A DNA stretch of 12,441 nt from an uncultured Bacillaceae bacterium (GCA_945639745.1 CALZEK010000022.1:1-12441), one strand, 5' to 3'. Positions 1 to 6,819 are shown, numbered from the stretch's first letter. The notes: generated from the letters alone by a model not told the origin. Numbers and translations: made by a program.

Positions 1-42
1 ATTTCCCATCAATCCAGTGCCAATAACAACAATTTTTTCCAT
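1..42 (-). CDS. N-terminus of a Rossmann-fold dehydrogenase, probably 3-hydroxyacyl-CoA dehydrogenase (partial)
   Basis: Only the first 14 codons are present; the gene continues past the left edge. They read MEKIVVIGTGLMGN: a beta strand followed by the GxGxMG dinucleotide-binding loop, which opens NAD-dependent 3-hydroxyacyl-CoA (3-hydroxybutyryl-CoA) dehydrogenases and also 3-hydroxyisobutyrate-type dehydrogenases. The start is supported by a GAAAGGATG ribosome binding site about 7 nt upstream. The run VVIG before the glycine loop fits the acyl-CoA family slightly better, but 14 residues cannot decide. It is the first gene after a -24/-12 promoter, a cre site and a sigma-54 activator gene. 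This suggests the start of a catabolic operon for fatty-acid, butyrate or branched-chain substrates; that role is inference from context. Confidence 0.6.
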   Translation of the reverse strand, partial: MEKIVVIGTGLMGN

Positions 43-70
43 AGCTAACATCCTTTCAATAAAATCAGAG

Positions 71-84
71 TGTAAGCGCTACCA
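71..84. promoter_or_regulatory. CcpA cre site (catabolite repression)
   Basis: TGTAAGCGCTACCA fits every position of the Bacillus cre consensus TGWAARCGYTWNCW. It lies between the predicted sigma-54 transcription start (about 95, reading leftward) and the start codon of the dehydrogenase at 42. A bound CcpA-HPr(Ser-P) complex there would act as a roadblock. The match is seen directly; repression is inferred from how cre sites in this position usually work. Confidence 0.75.
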
Positions 85-104
85 ACCTCCTTCATTTAAA
101 TATA

Positions 105-122
105 TTGCAATAAACATGCCAA
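105..122 (-). promoter_or_regulatory. Sigma-54 (-24/-12) promoter
   Basis: On the minus strand the sequence reads TTGGCATGTTTATTGCAA. The invariant GG (119-120) and GC (107-108) are separated by exactly 10 bp, and both flanks match TGGCAC-N5-TTGCW with a single deviation (T for C in TGGCAC). It faces the partial dehydrogenase gene, with a predicted transcription start near 95. An intact GAFTGA-type activator is encoded immediately upstream, which makes a chance match unlikely. Confidence 0.82.
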
Positions 123-164
123 CTATTAATAAACTTGGCAACGTTGATTAATTAAGTTTTTAAT

Positions 165-197
165 ATAAAAAAACCTATCATTAATAACGATAGGTTT
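165..197 (-). terminator. Rho-independent terminator of the sigma-54 activator gene
   Basis: A perfect 9-bp inverted repeat (AAACCTATC at 171-179 with GATAGGTTT at 189-197, 9-nt loop) is followed on the minus strand by a run of T. It lies about 55 bp past the activator stop codon and upstream of the sigma-54 promoter, so it separates the regulator transcript from the dehydrogenase transcript. Confidence 0.8.
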
Positions 198-211
198 AAA
201 TAATCCACTGT

Positions 212-239
212 TTAATTCCGAATAATCGGAATTAATTCC
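212..239. promoter_or_regulatory. Candidate enhancer (UAS) for the sigma-54 activator
   Basis: TTAATTCCG-N6-CGGAATTAA is a perfect 9-bp inverted repeat (212-220 and 227-235). It overlaps a second palindrome, GGAATTAATTCC (228-239), so the half-site TTAATTCC occurs three times. The first repeat is centred about 128 bp upstream of the predicted sigma-54 transcription start, a typical distance for an activator enhancer. Assignment to the adjacent activator is inference from position and symmetry. A hairpin role in RNA is less likely, because the repeat is not followed by a T run. Confidence 0.6.
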
Positions 240-252
240 AGTTAAAAAGAAA

Positions 253-1608
253 TTACAGTTGATATTCTTTTATTTTTTCATACAAAGTAGAAAGACTAAT
301 GCCTAAAGTTTTTGCAGCTTCTTTTTTATGACTTTCAATTTTAAGTACCTTTGAAATTGTTTCTTTTTCTGCTTTTTTGATGACTTCAGTTAAATTAAGA
401 TTATTAATATTAAATTTTGTTGATTGGCTGATAGGTAAGTGTGATAAATCTTCAAGCTCAATCGTTTCTGAATCAGTAAGTAAGACAGCTGTTTGAATAA
501 CATTCTCTAATTCTCTAATATTACCAGGCCAATGATATGAGAGAAATAATGCGATAACTTCATCTGAGAAGCTAGTGACTCGTTTTTTCATTTTGTCAGC
601 TGTTTTTGAAAGTAAATAATTAGCGAGTATCTTTATATCATTTTGTCGTTTTCGTAAAGGTGGGAGATGAAAATTAATCATATTAACTCTATAATATAAA
701 TCTTCACGAAATAAATTTTCGGTTACTAATGCTTCTAAGGGTCTGTTTGTTGCGACAATAATTCTGACATTGATTTGATAAGCTGCGGTAGCTCCAAGGG
801 TCTGAATTTCATTTTCTTGTAGAACACGTAATAATTTTACTTGAGAATTTAAAGGCATGTCACCTATTTCATCTAAAAATAATGTTCCACCTTCGGCTAA
901 TTGAAATTTACCTTCTTTACCAGAAGTTTTGGCACCGGTAAAAGCTCCAGCTTCATAACCGAATAGCTCTGACTCAAATAAGTCTTCAGGAATAGCGGCG
1001 CAGTTAACAGAAATAAAAGGTTTATCACTGCGATTGCTTAATTGATGAATACTGTGTGCGATCAGTTCCTTACCAGTTCCACTTTCTCCTGTTATCAAAA
1101 CTGTAATGTCACTAGGAGCTATCTTTTTAATTTGCTGTTTGATTGTTAAAATTTCTTGAGAGCTGCCAATAATATCATGAATAAAATATTTAATACCTGT
1201 TTGTTTTTTTAATTGATTTCGATAAAATTCAACTTCGGTTAATAAATGTTTAATTTCACTATTTAAAGTAGATAAATCATGCATATCACGAAAAAGAACA
1301 ACACCAACAGCGCCAATCATTTTACCGTTTGAAAAAAGGGGCACTCTGTTAGCGACCATATAATTACCTCTAAGGTATTGTGGATGGAAAAGTTCAGGTT
1401 CTTTTGTATTAATTACATGATGCATACGTGTATTTTCAATGACTTCAGTCACGTGTTTGCCAACAGCATCTGATTGACTTACTTGAAGGAATTGACAATA
1501 ATTTTTATTTAAATGGGTAATAAATCCTTCTTGATCAACGATGACAAGTCCATAAAATAAATTTTCAGTAATAGCTGCAATAATTTCATTTTGATATTTT
1601 TTAATCAT
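253..1608 (-). CDS. Sigma-54-dependent transcriptional activator, PAS-AAA+-Fis
   Basis: A 451-residue enhancer-binding protein. An N-terminal PAS-like sensor (about 8-110) is followed by a short coiled linker, an AAA+ domain (about 145-370) and a Fis-type helix-turn-helix (about 425-449). The AAA+ domain has Walker A GESGTGKE (174-181), the sigma-54 contact loop GAFTGA (221-226), Walker [11 protein letters not shown] (241-250), the arginine-finger segment REDLYYRVN (301-309) and the sensor II motif [11 protein letters not shown] (360-370). The intact GAFTGA loop means true sigma-54 dependence. The architecture is that of RocR/BkdR/AcoR-type regulators of amino-acid or organic-acid catabolism. 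There is no phosphoacceptor domain, so the PAS region probably senses a small ligand. AAAGGAG lies 8 nt before the ATG. Its likely target is the sigma-54 promoter just downstream of the gene; the effector is unknown. Confidence 0.93.
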   Translation of the reverse strand: MIKKYQNEIIAAITENLFYGLVIVDQEGFITHLNKNYCQFLQVSQSDAVGKHVTEVIENTRMHHVINTKEPELFHPQYLRGNYMVANRVPLFSNGKMIGAVGVVLFRDMHDLSTLNSEIKHLLTEVEFYRNQLKKQTGIKYFIHDIIGSSQEILTIKQQIKKIAPSDITVLITGESGTGKELIAHSIHQLSNRSDKPFISVNCAAIPEDLFESELFGYEAGAFTGAKTSGKEGKFQLAEGGTLFLDEIGDMPLNSQVKLLRVLQENEIQTLGATAAYQINVRIIVATNRPLEALVTENLFREDLYYRVNMINFHLPPLRKRQNDIKILANYLLSKTADKMKKRVTSFSDEVIALFLSYHWPGNIRELENVIQTAVLLTDSETIELEDLSHLPISQSTKFNINNLNLTEVIKKAEKETISKVLKIESHKKEAAKTLGISLSTLYEKIKEYQL

Positions 1609-1654
1609 TTAATAAACTCCTTTATAAGCAACAGTCGAACAGATAATATATTTG

Positions 1655-1663
1655 ATTATATCA
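1655..1663 (-). promoter_or_regulatory. Extended -10 promoter of the sigma-54 activator gene
   Basis: The minus strand reads TGATATAAT, a perfect extended -10 (TGnTATAAT). It lies about 47 bp before the activator start codon and leaves a leader of about 40 nt. No good -35 is visible, which is acceptable for an extended -10 promoter. Confidence 0.5.
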
Positions 1664-1702
1664 TATAGGACTAAAAATGATTTTTCTTATAACTTTGACT
1701 AA

Positions 1703-1731
1703 TTAAATCTAGTCTAGCCTAGCTAGATAAT
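1703..1731 (+). promoter_or_regulatory. Possible symporter promoter with a CTAG-repeat spacer
   Basis: GATAAT (1726-1731) could be a -10, with a poor -35 TTAAAT (1703-1708) at 17-bp spacing. The spacer holds four CTAG tetramers (1709-1726), an unusual arrangement that could be an operator. A TTGACT at 1695-1700 is too far from this -10 to pair with it. Weak assignment. Confidence 0.25.
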
Positions 1732-1857
1732 AGATGGTAAACTAATTAATATAAATTATTTATTAAGGAGAATGCAGATAAAAATTTAATTTTAAAACGA
1801 TAATATAAAATAAGCTATTGATTTAAAAGTGTTTAATACATAAGAATAGGTGATGAA

Positions 1858-3072
1858 ATGTTTAAAAAAGTGAATTTGTTAACTCAAATATCGATTGCTT
1901 TTGTCTTAGCAGTGATTTTAGGGTTAATATTTGGAGAATCAATCAGTGTCATTCAACCTCTTGGAGATTTATTTTTACGATTAATTAAGTTTGTTATTGT
2001 TCCATTAATTCTGTCTTCGTTAATTATTGGAGTAGCAAGTACAGGTGATCCTAAGGAACTTGGTAGGATTGGAAGTAAAACAATTGTTTATTATTTATTA
2101 ACAACAGCAGTAGCTATTATTGTTGGTTTAGCTTTTGCATTTATGATTTCTCCTGGAAAAGGTCTAGATATAGATGTAGCTACTTCGGAAGTTGAAGTTA
2201 ATGAAACAGAAGGTGTTGTTCAAACGCTATTAAATATTGTTCCGGAAAATCCATTTGAAGCATTTACAGAAGGTAATATTTTACAAATCATTTTCTTTGC
2301 AATATTTATAGGACTTGCAATAACTTTAGTTGGTAAAAAAGCTGATCCTGTCTACCATTTCTTTGATGGATTAGCAGAAGTTATGTATAAAATTACCGGT
2401 ATTATTATGCAGTTTGCACCAATTGGTATTTTAGGTTTAGTGGCACCAATTGTTGGCGAATATGGACCATCTGTTTTACTACCACTATTAAAAGTAATTA
2501 TCGCTGTAGCTCTTGCATGTGTTGCTCATGCGGTTATCGTTTATGGTGTTGCAGTAAAATCGTTTGCAAACATGAGTCCGCTTAAATTCTTTAAAGGAAT
2601 TGCACCTGCAGCAGTAGTTGCATTTAGTACTGCAAGTAGTGCTGGAACATTACCAATGACACTTAAAAACACACAAGAAAATCTTGGGGTTTCTAAAAAG
2701 ATAAGTAGTTTTGTCTTACCTCTAGGAGCAACCATTAATATGGATGGAACTGCAATTTATCAAGGAGTAGCCGTTGTTTTCATTGCTCAGTTTTATGGTT
2801 TAGAGTTAGGTTTAGTTGAACTTGGAACAGTTGTTTTAACAACTGTTCTTGCCTCAATTGGAACAGCAGGCGTTCCAGGAGCAGGGATGATTATGTTAGC
2901 AATGGTACTTAGTTCTATTGGTATGCCTTTAGAAGGTGTTGCTTTAATTGCAGGAATTGATAGAATTCTAGATATGTTTAGAACAACAGTCAATATTGTT
3001 GGCGATGCATCAGCAGCAGTGGTTGTAGAAGGAACAGAAAGAAAGAGAAAGAAAAAACCAGCTTTATCATAA
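1858..3072 (+). CDS. Dicarboxylate/amino acid:cation symporter (DAACS family), likely glutamate/aspartate
   Basis: A 404-residue polytopic membrane protein of the GltP/GltT/DctA family (SLC1 fold), which couples substrate uptake to H+ or Na+. The signature regions are present: the serine-rich hairpin 1 stretch STASSAGTLPMT (257-268), the NMDGT motif of TM7 (294-298), hairpin 2 around AGVPGAGMIML (337-347) and the TM8 segment DRILDMFRTTVNIVGD (368-383). By alignment from memory to GltPh, D372 and R375 match the residues that bind the substrate amino group and side-chain carboxylate. This favours acidic amino acids over plain C4-dicarboxylates; that preference is inference. A lysine/arginine-rich cytoplasmic tail ends the protein. 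The start has AGGTGAT 4 nt upstream. It is a single-gene unit divergent from the sigma-54 activator, and I see no sigma-54 promoter in front of it. Confidence 0.92.
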   Translation: MFKKVNLLTQISIAFVLAVILGLIFGESISVIQPLGDLFLRLIKFVIVPLILSSLIIGVASTGDPKELGRIGSKTIVYYLLTTAVAIIVGLAFAFMISPGKGLDIDVATSEVEVNETEGVVQTLLNIVPENPFEAFTEGNILQIIFFAIFIGLAITLVGKKADPVYHFFDGLAEVMYKITGIIMQFAPIGILGLVAPIVGEYGPSVLLPLLKVIIAVALACVAHAVIVYGVAVKSFANMSPLKFFKGIAPAAVVAFSTASSAGTLPMTLKNTQENLGVSKKISSFVLPLGATINMDGTAIYQGVAVVFIAQFYGLELGLVELGTVVLTTVLASIGTAGVPGAGMIMLAMVLSSIGMPLEGVALIAGIDRILDMFRTTVNIVGDASAAVVVEGTERKRKKKPALS

Positions 3073-3093
3073 TAAAATTATACATTTAAATAT

Positions 3094-3127
3094 AAAAGCG
3101 TCTGACATATTTAGTCAGACGCTTTTT
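3094..3127. terminator. Bidirectional terminator between the symporter and glutamate-synthase-like genes
   Basis: A perfect 13-bp stem (AAAAGCGTCTGAC at 3094-3106 with GTCAGACGCTTTT at 3114-3126) has a 7-nt loop. A T run follows on the plus side and, because of the A run on the left, also on the minus side. It serves both convergent genes. Confidence 0.92.
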
Positions 3128-3129
3128 AA

Positions 3130-4926
3130 TTAGCTGATTTTTTCAGATTTTTTAATTTCAAATTTTTCAACATTACCGATATGCGAATTTAGTTGTTCAA
3201 CAATATCATCTAGTTTTTTAACGTCATTATTTTCTTCTCTTAAAACAATGTGTTCTTTACTAAATTTGGTAGGCGAATCAAGCCCACAAGATGCACCTAA
3301 CATAAAGAGACCTTCACGCATTGTTGTAAAGTAGTTTGCTGTACGGAAGCGTTTTTCACTGACAGCAACACCTGCTTCAAGATGTGGTAAATGTGAGGTA
3401 ACACCTACAGGACAGAGATTGGTATGGCATTTAGCTGCATTAATACATCCTACAGTATTCATAGCTGCACGAGCAACATAGATTAAATCAGCTCCTAAAG
3501 AAAGTGCGATTGCCATTTTATTGGCTGTTGCAAGCATGCCTGAGGCAATGATTTTTATCTCATCACGTATACCGTATTTTCTAAGTGTTTGATCAAGAAT
3601 TAAAATACCTGAATTAATAGGAAGACCTAAACTATCAGCCATTTCTTGATATGTTGCACCCGTTCCACCTTCAGCACCATCAATTGAAATAAAGTCAGGC
3701 ATTTTTCCAGAGTGTGCCATGTAGCTAGCAAGTTCTTCAAATGAATTATGGTCTCCAGCAACAACTTTAATTCCAACAGGTTTACCTGTAATATCTTGCC
3801 AATGTGTAACCATTTCTAGTAAACTTTCTACATCATTAAACAAGGGAAAACGATTAGGGCTCTCAACATCTTTACCCATTTCTACCCCGCGAATTTTTGC
3901 AATTTCAGGAGAAATTTTTTCTTTAGGAAGTTTACCCCCACGTACCTTAGCCCCTTGAGCAAGTTTGATTTCAATTGCTTTAACTTCTTTTTTTGCCGCG
4001 TTTTCAATGAATGTTGGCTCGTGATATTTACCATCACGACGAGCACCAAATAATCCTGACCCTACTTGAAAGATTAAGTCAGCATATTTCTCTTCAATAA
4101 CTCCTTGATCAATCAAACTACGAACGTGTGACATAACGCCTTTACCAAAGTGATCTTCAACATCAAAATTAGAAGAATTTGGGTTAGAATCAATGTACTC
4201 GACAATTTTTTCACTTAATCTATCTATTAAAGAAATATCTTTATTAACAACTTCATAAACTTTAGATAAATGATAAGGTGAAATTCCACCTTCACCCGTA
4301 TTCATATAACTTCCACCACTAATTGCAATACCTTGTGATAAAGCTTTAACAGCACTTGCTGACAAAGCACCATAGCTCATTGCAGACACGCCAATAAGTC
4401 CTTTAACTTTAAAAGGATTAGTACGTTTAGAACCTATTGTAACAATATTTTCATCAGATAAATGCCATGGTTTTATTTGTACTTGATTTCTTTTTTCTTT
4501 TCGATTAGTCAGTGTTTCATCTAAAATTTTATACGTATATGTTTCAGTTAATCTTTTATTATTAACACTTAATTCATCTTTATTTAAAGGAAAAAGAGAA
4601 TTAGTTAAGTAAAAATCTGTTTTTGAAAAGTCTTTTTTTGAACCAAAACCAATGACGGTGTTAGCGTATTTTCCAGCCTTAGCAATTGTTTCTTGTGTAT
4701 CTCGATCAACAGGTTTTCCCTCTTTATCATTTAAAAACCAGTACTGTCTCATTTCAGGACCGATCATTTCAAATATATATCGCATTCTACCTAATAAAGG
4801 ATGTGTTCGTAGAATCGCATGTTGGTTCTGAAATTTGTCTTTTGCAAATAAAAGTACTACAAATATGATTACGCCAAAAAGCAAAATATATGGAATTGCT
4901 GTTAATATATCAATAAAAATACTCAG
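3130..4926 (-). CDS. FMN-binding glutamate-synthase-family protein, membrane-anchored
   Basis: About 598 residues from the CTG chosen here. A single hydrophobic segment (about residues 2-27) is followed by the alpha/beta-barrel domain of the glutamate synthase large subunit. The barrel motifs visible are IGVSAMSYGALS (178-189), GEGGISPYH (211-219), the lysine-rich KLAQGAKVRGGKLP (321-334), the FMN-binding SIDGAEGGTGAT (414-425) and three cysteines spaced C-x5-C-x4-C (494, 500, 505), as in the 3Fe-4S site of GltB. There is no N-terminal glutaminase domain and no GltD partner nearby. It is therefore probably not a complete glutamate synthase; the physiological reaction of this stand-alone family is not known to me. 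A longer reading frame opens at ATG 5007, but that codon has no ribosome binding site, whereas GGAGGTGG sits about 5 nt before this CTG. The product is sure; the start is probable. Confidence 0.85.
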   Translation of the reverse strand: MSIFIDILTAIPYILLFGVIIFVVLLFAKDKFQNQHAILRTHPLLGRMRYIFEMIGPEMRQYWFLNDKEGKPVDRDTQETIAKAGKYANTVIGFGSKKDFSKTDFYLTNSLFPLNKDELSVNNKRLTETYTYKILDETLTNRKEKRNQVQIKPWHLSDENIVTIGSKRTNPFKVKGLIGVSAMSYGALSASAVKALSQGIAISGGSYMNTGEGGISPYHLSKVYEVVNKDISLIDRLSEKIVEYIDSNPNSSNFDVEDHFGKGVMSHVRSLIDQGVIEEKYADLIFQVGSGLFGARRDGKYHEPTFIENAAKKEVKAIEIKLAQGAKVRGGKLPKEKISPEIAKIRGVEMGKDVESPNRFPLFNDVESLLEMVTHWQDITGKPVGIKVVAGDHNSFEELASYMAHSGKMPDFISIDGAEGGTGATYQEMADSLGLPINSGILILDQTLRKYGIRDEIKIIASGMLATANKMAIALSLGADLIYVARAAMNTVGCINAAKCHTNLCPVGVTSHLPHLEAGVAVSEKRFRTANYFTTMREGLFMLGASCGLDSPTKFSKEHIVLREENNDVKKLDDIVEQLNSHIGNVEKFEIKKSEKIS

Positions 4927-4931
4927 AATGT

Positions 4932-4939
4932 CCACCTCC
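4932..4939 (-). promoter_or_regulatory. Ribosome binding site that places the start at CTG 4926
   Basis: On the minus strand GGAGGTGG is the only strong Shine-Dalgarno in the 5' part of this frame. The codons after it are GAC, ATT and CTG. CTG (4924-4926) has normal spacing, ATT (4927-4929) is too close, and no ATG, GTG or TTG is suitably placed. This points to a rare non-AUG start. Confidence 0.6.
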
Positions 4940-4988
4940 AAGTATAATAATAACAGATTGTCTTTTAACTTAAAGAAGAAAGTAAGTA

Positions 4989-5018
4989 TATTTACAACAA
5001 ATCTCATAAAGGTATCAA
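4989..5018 (-). promoter_or_regulatory. Possible promoter of the glutamate-synthase-like gene
   Basis: On the minus strand TTGATA (5013-5018) and TAAATA (4989-4994) are 18 bp apart. Transcription would begin near 4981, downstream of the ATG at 5007, so this promoter is compatible only with the shorter protein. The match is moderate. Confidence 0.35.
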
Positions 5019-5101
5019 TCTAATGCTTTATTGATATAAGTAAGATTGATAATTAAAATATTATTAAATTACCTAGATAAATAGAAGATATAGAAAGCGC
5101 A

Positions 5102-5110
5102 TGGTAAAAT
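5102..5110 (+). promoter_or_regulatory. Possible extended -10 promoter of the GTPase gene
   Basis: TGGTAAAAT fits TGnTAnAAT and lies 39 bp before the GTPase start codon. No clear -35 is visible upstream. Low-strength evidence. Confidence 0.35.
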
Positions 5111-5148
5111 ATACATATGGATAATTAGAAATATAAGGAGGGTTTGAC

Positions 5149-6156
5149 ATGTTTTTTAAAAAGAAGAAGTCTACTGATTTAGAAATTGATCAAGCTTTTG
5201 AAACAACATTTAGTGAAGCAAGTGAAGAAATAAATGCACAATTAAGTGGTGAATTATATATTTCACTTGTTGGCGATGTGAATGCTGGAAAATCTTCTAC
5301 AATTAATGCTTTATTAGATGAAGAATTAGTTACTGTAGGTGCTAAGCCAGGTGAAACGATAGAAATTCAAGAAATCCATCATAAAGAAAACATTGTTTTT
5401 GTAGATACACCAGGATTAGATGATGTTATAAAGGAAAATTCAGCTAAAACATTAGCTTATTATAAAAAATCAGATGTTATTTTATTCTTTTTAAATGCAG
5501 CAGGAACGGTGTTATCTGAAAATGAATTAAAAACATTAAAGTCGATTGAAAAAAGTAATGAAGATATTTTAATTGTATTAAATAAAATTGATGCTGCGGA
5601 TGACATACCTTCTTTAGTTGATTATGTTGAAAAGCAAACGGATTCACGTTATCCAGTTATTCCGATTTCTTCTCGAACAGGTGAAAATTTACCTGCTTTA
5701 CAAGATGCTATATTGGAAATATTAAAAGCAAAATCTAAGGACTTACTTTTGGGAAAAGAATTAAAGGACAAAAACAGAATCGCTAATAACTGGATTATTT
5801 CAGCAGGAGCTGCGGCAACAAGTGTAGGTGCATTACCTGTTCCTGGATCTGATTTTGTTCCTTTAGTAGGTATTCAAGTAAGTTTGATTTTAAAATTATC
5901 AAGTTTATATAATAAACCTATTTCTAAAGCAAATGCAAAAGAACTTATTATTGCAACGGTAGTAGGAAATGCAGGAAAAGCAGTGTTTAGACAAGTTATT
6001 AAGTTCGTACCGGGAGCAGGCTCAGTTGTTGGAGCAAGTGTTGCGGGTGGTACAACAGTGGCATTAGGTCATGCAGTAAAGTACATTTATGAAAAAGATT
6101 TAAATTTAGACATAAATGAGCTAAATAAAATATACAAAAGCTTTTTAAAAAAATAA
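5149..6156 (+). CDS. Era/EngA-like GTPase with C-terminal DUF697-type membrane domain
   Basis: 335 residues. The N-terminal half is a translation-factor-class small GTPase domain with G1 GDVNAGKSS (42-50), a G2 threonine near 70, G3 DTPG (86-89), G4 NKID (145-148) and G5 SSRTG (174-178). The C-terminal half (about 212-312) has two hydrophobic, glycine/alanine-rich segments. The first contains VGALPVPGSDFVPLVGIQV and the second VPGAGSVVGASVAGG. They resemble the DUF697 region found in a family of GTPases that act at the membrane. The N-terminus begins with a phenylalanine/lysine patch, FFKKKK, that could also touch the membrane. AAGGAGG lies 7 nt before the ATG. It stands alone, divergent from the glutamate-synthase-like gene. 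The GTPase fold is certain; cellular role and target are unknown. Confidence 0.88.
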   Translation: MFFKKKKSTDLEIDQAFETTFSEASEEINAQLSGELYISLVGDVNAGKSSTINALLDEELVTVGAKPGETIEIQEIHHKENIVFVDTPGLDDVIKENSAKTLAYYKKSDVILFFLNAAGTVLSENELKTLKSIEKSNEDILIVLNKIDAADDIPSLVDYVEKQTDSRYPVIPISSRTGENLPALQDAILEILKAKSKDLLLGKELKDKNRIANNWIISAGAAATSVGALPVPGSDFVPLVGIQVSLILKLSSLYNKPISKANAKELIIATVVGNAGKAVFRQVIKFVPGAGSVVGASVAGGTTVALGHAVKYIYEKDLNLDINELNKIYKSFLKK

Positions 6157-6159
6157 CAA

Positions 6160-6193
6160 AACAACCTGATTATCAATAATCAGGTTGTTTTTC
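6160..6193. terminator. Bidirectional terminator between the GTPase gene and bioY
   Basis: AACAACCTGATTAT (6160-6173) pairs with ATAATCAGGTTGTT (6176-6189); the innermost pairs open to give a realistic loop. A T run follows on the plus strand. The minus strand has a TTTTGTTATTT tail after the stem, so both convergent genes can use it. Confidence 0.9.
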
Positions 6194-6201
6194 ATAGCAT
6201 A

Positions 6202-6765
6202 TTAATGTGCAATTAAAAGTCTAGCTGACTTTAATCTTTCTCTTACAGTAATTCCAACGTATGCAGCAATAAAAGCTTTAATAAATCCACCGATAAGAAA
6301 CGGTGTAAATCCTCCTGCAAATGCAACAGGCCAAGTAAGATTTGCGACAAACTTTAACCAAACTGTTCCAAAAAATAAAGTTATAAACATACCAATTACA
6401 TTAGCAATCAACGCATATTTTAGAGTAAAGCTTGTTTTCTCAAGAAAGTACCCCATAAACAGTGTTGTTGGAATAAACCCAATTAAAAATCCTCCAGTAG
6501 GACCAAATATGACACCAAGCCCACCTGAAAATTGTGCGAAAACGGGTACACCAATTGCACCAATAATTAAATAAAGAATTGTAGACATTGTCCCATGTCT
6601 CATGCCTAAAATAGTAGCGGCAAGCCCTATGGCTAAAGTTTGTCCAGTGATTGGAACGCCAAGTGGCATTGGTATTGCAACTTGAGCTAGGACAGCGATA
6701 ATTGCTGCAAATAAAGCTGTAACAATCATCATACGTAATTTTTCTCTCGATTGATCTTGAGCCAT
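6202..6765 (-). CDS. bioY: BioY, substrate-binding (S) component of a biotin ECF transporter
   Basis: 187 residues from the chosen start. It is a small hydrophobic protein with about six membrane segments and BioY-family features: QVAIPMPLGVPITGQTLAI near residues 28-46, the glycine-rich GVIFGPTGGFLIGF near 85-98, and a conserved C-terminal FIKAFIAAYVG. BioY binds biotin and normally works with the shared EcfA/EcfA'/EcfT module, which is not in this window. I chose the ATG at 6765 because GGGAGAAG lies 8 nt upstream. An in-frame ATG at 6786 would add seven residues (MKGEVYK), but that extension overlaps this ribosome binding site and lies inside the operator region. A BirA-type operator over a good promoter implies biotin-dependent repression. 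Confidence 0.93.
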   Translation of the reverse strand: MAQDQSREKLRMMIVTALFAAIIAVLAQVAIPMPLGVPITGQTLAIGLAATILGMRHGTMSTILYLIIGAIGVPVFAQFSGGLGVIFGPTGGFLIGFIPTTLFMGYFLEKTSFTLKYALIANVIGMFITLFFGTVWLKFVANLTWPVAFAGGFTPFLIGGFIKAFIAAYVGITVRERLKSARLLIAH

Positions 6766-6773
6766 TTTATATA

Positions 6774-6781
6774 CTTCTCCC
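6774..6781 (-). promoter_or_regulatory. Ribosome binding site that places the bioY start at 6765
   Basis: On the minus strand GGGAGAAG is 8 nt from the ATG of MAQDQS. No comparable site precedes the in-frame ATG at 6786. Confidence 0.75.
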
Positions 6782-6785
6782 TTCA

Positions 6786-6819
6786 CTATGTAAACCAGAA
6801 ATAATCTAAGTCTACATAG
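6786..6819. promoter_or_regulatory. BirA-type operator
   Basis: CTATGTAAAC (6786-6795), 14 bp, then GTCTACATAG (6810-6819): a 10-bp inverted repeat with one mismatch. Its half-site and N14 spacing fit the known BirA operator pattern TGTAAAC-N14/15-GTTTACA. It spans the predicted start of bioY transcription, so bound BirA would block initiation. BirA control is inferred from the motif plus the identity of the gene. Confidence 0.8.

Noticed and set aside
1772..1789. Five-codon frame MQIKI near an AAGGAG at 1765-1770 in the spacer before the symporter
   Set aside because: The ribosome binding site is only 1 nt from the ATG and the frame is too short to support.
2541..2993. Two open frames on the minus strand inside the symporter gene
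   Set aside because: They are shadows of a clearly coding, full-length membrane protein; no ribosome binding site and no recognisable domain.
4927..5007. 27-residue N-terminal extension of the glutamate-synthase-like protein from ATG 5007
   Set aside because: No ribosome binding site before that ATG, and a strong GGAGGTGG sits inside the extension in front of CTG 4926.
4686..5023. Two plus-strand frames overlapping the 5' end of the glutamate-synthase-like gene
   Set aside because: They lie antisense to a conserved protein and have neither domains nor good ribosome binding sites.
5094..5107. cre-like sequence around GAAAGCGCATGG before the GTPase gene
   Set aside because: Mismatches at three conserved positions; no metabolic reason for CcpA control.
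6766..6786. bioY start at ATG 6786
   Set aside because: No ribosome binding site before it. The seven added codons contain the ribosome binding site of the ATG at 6765, and the upstream ATG touches the BirA operator.
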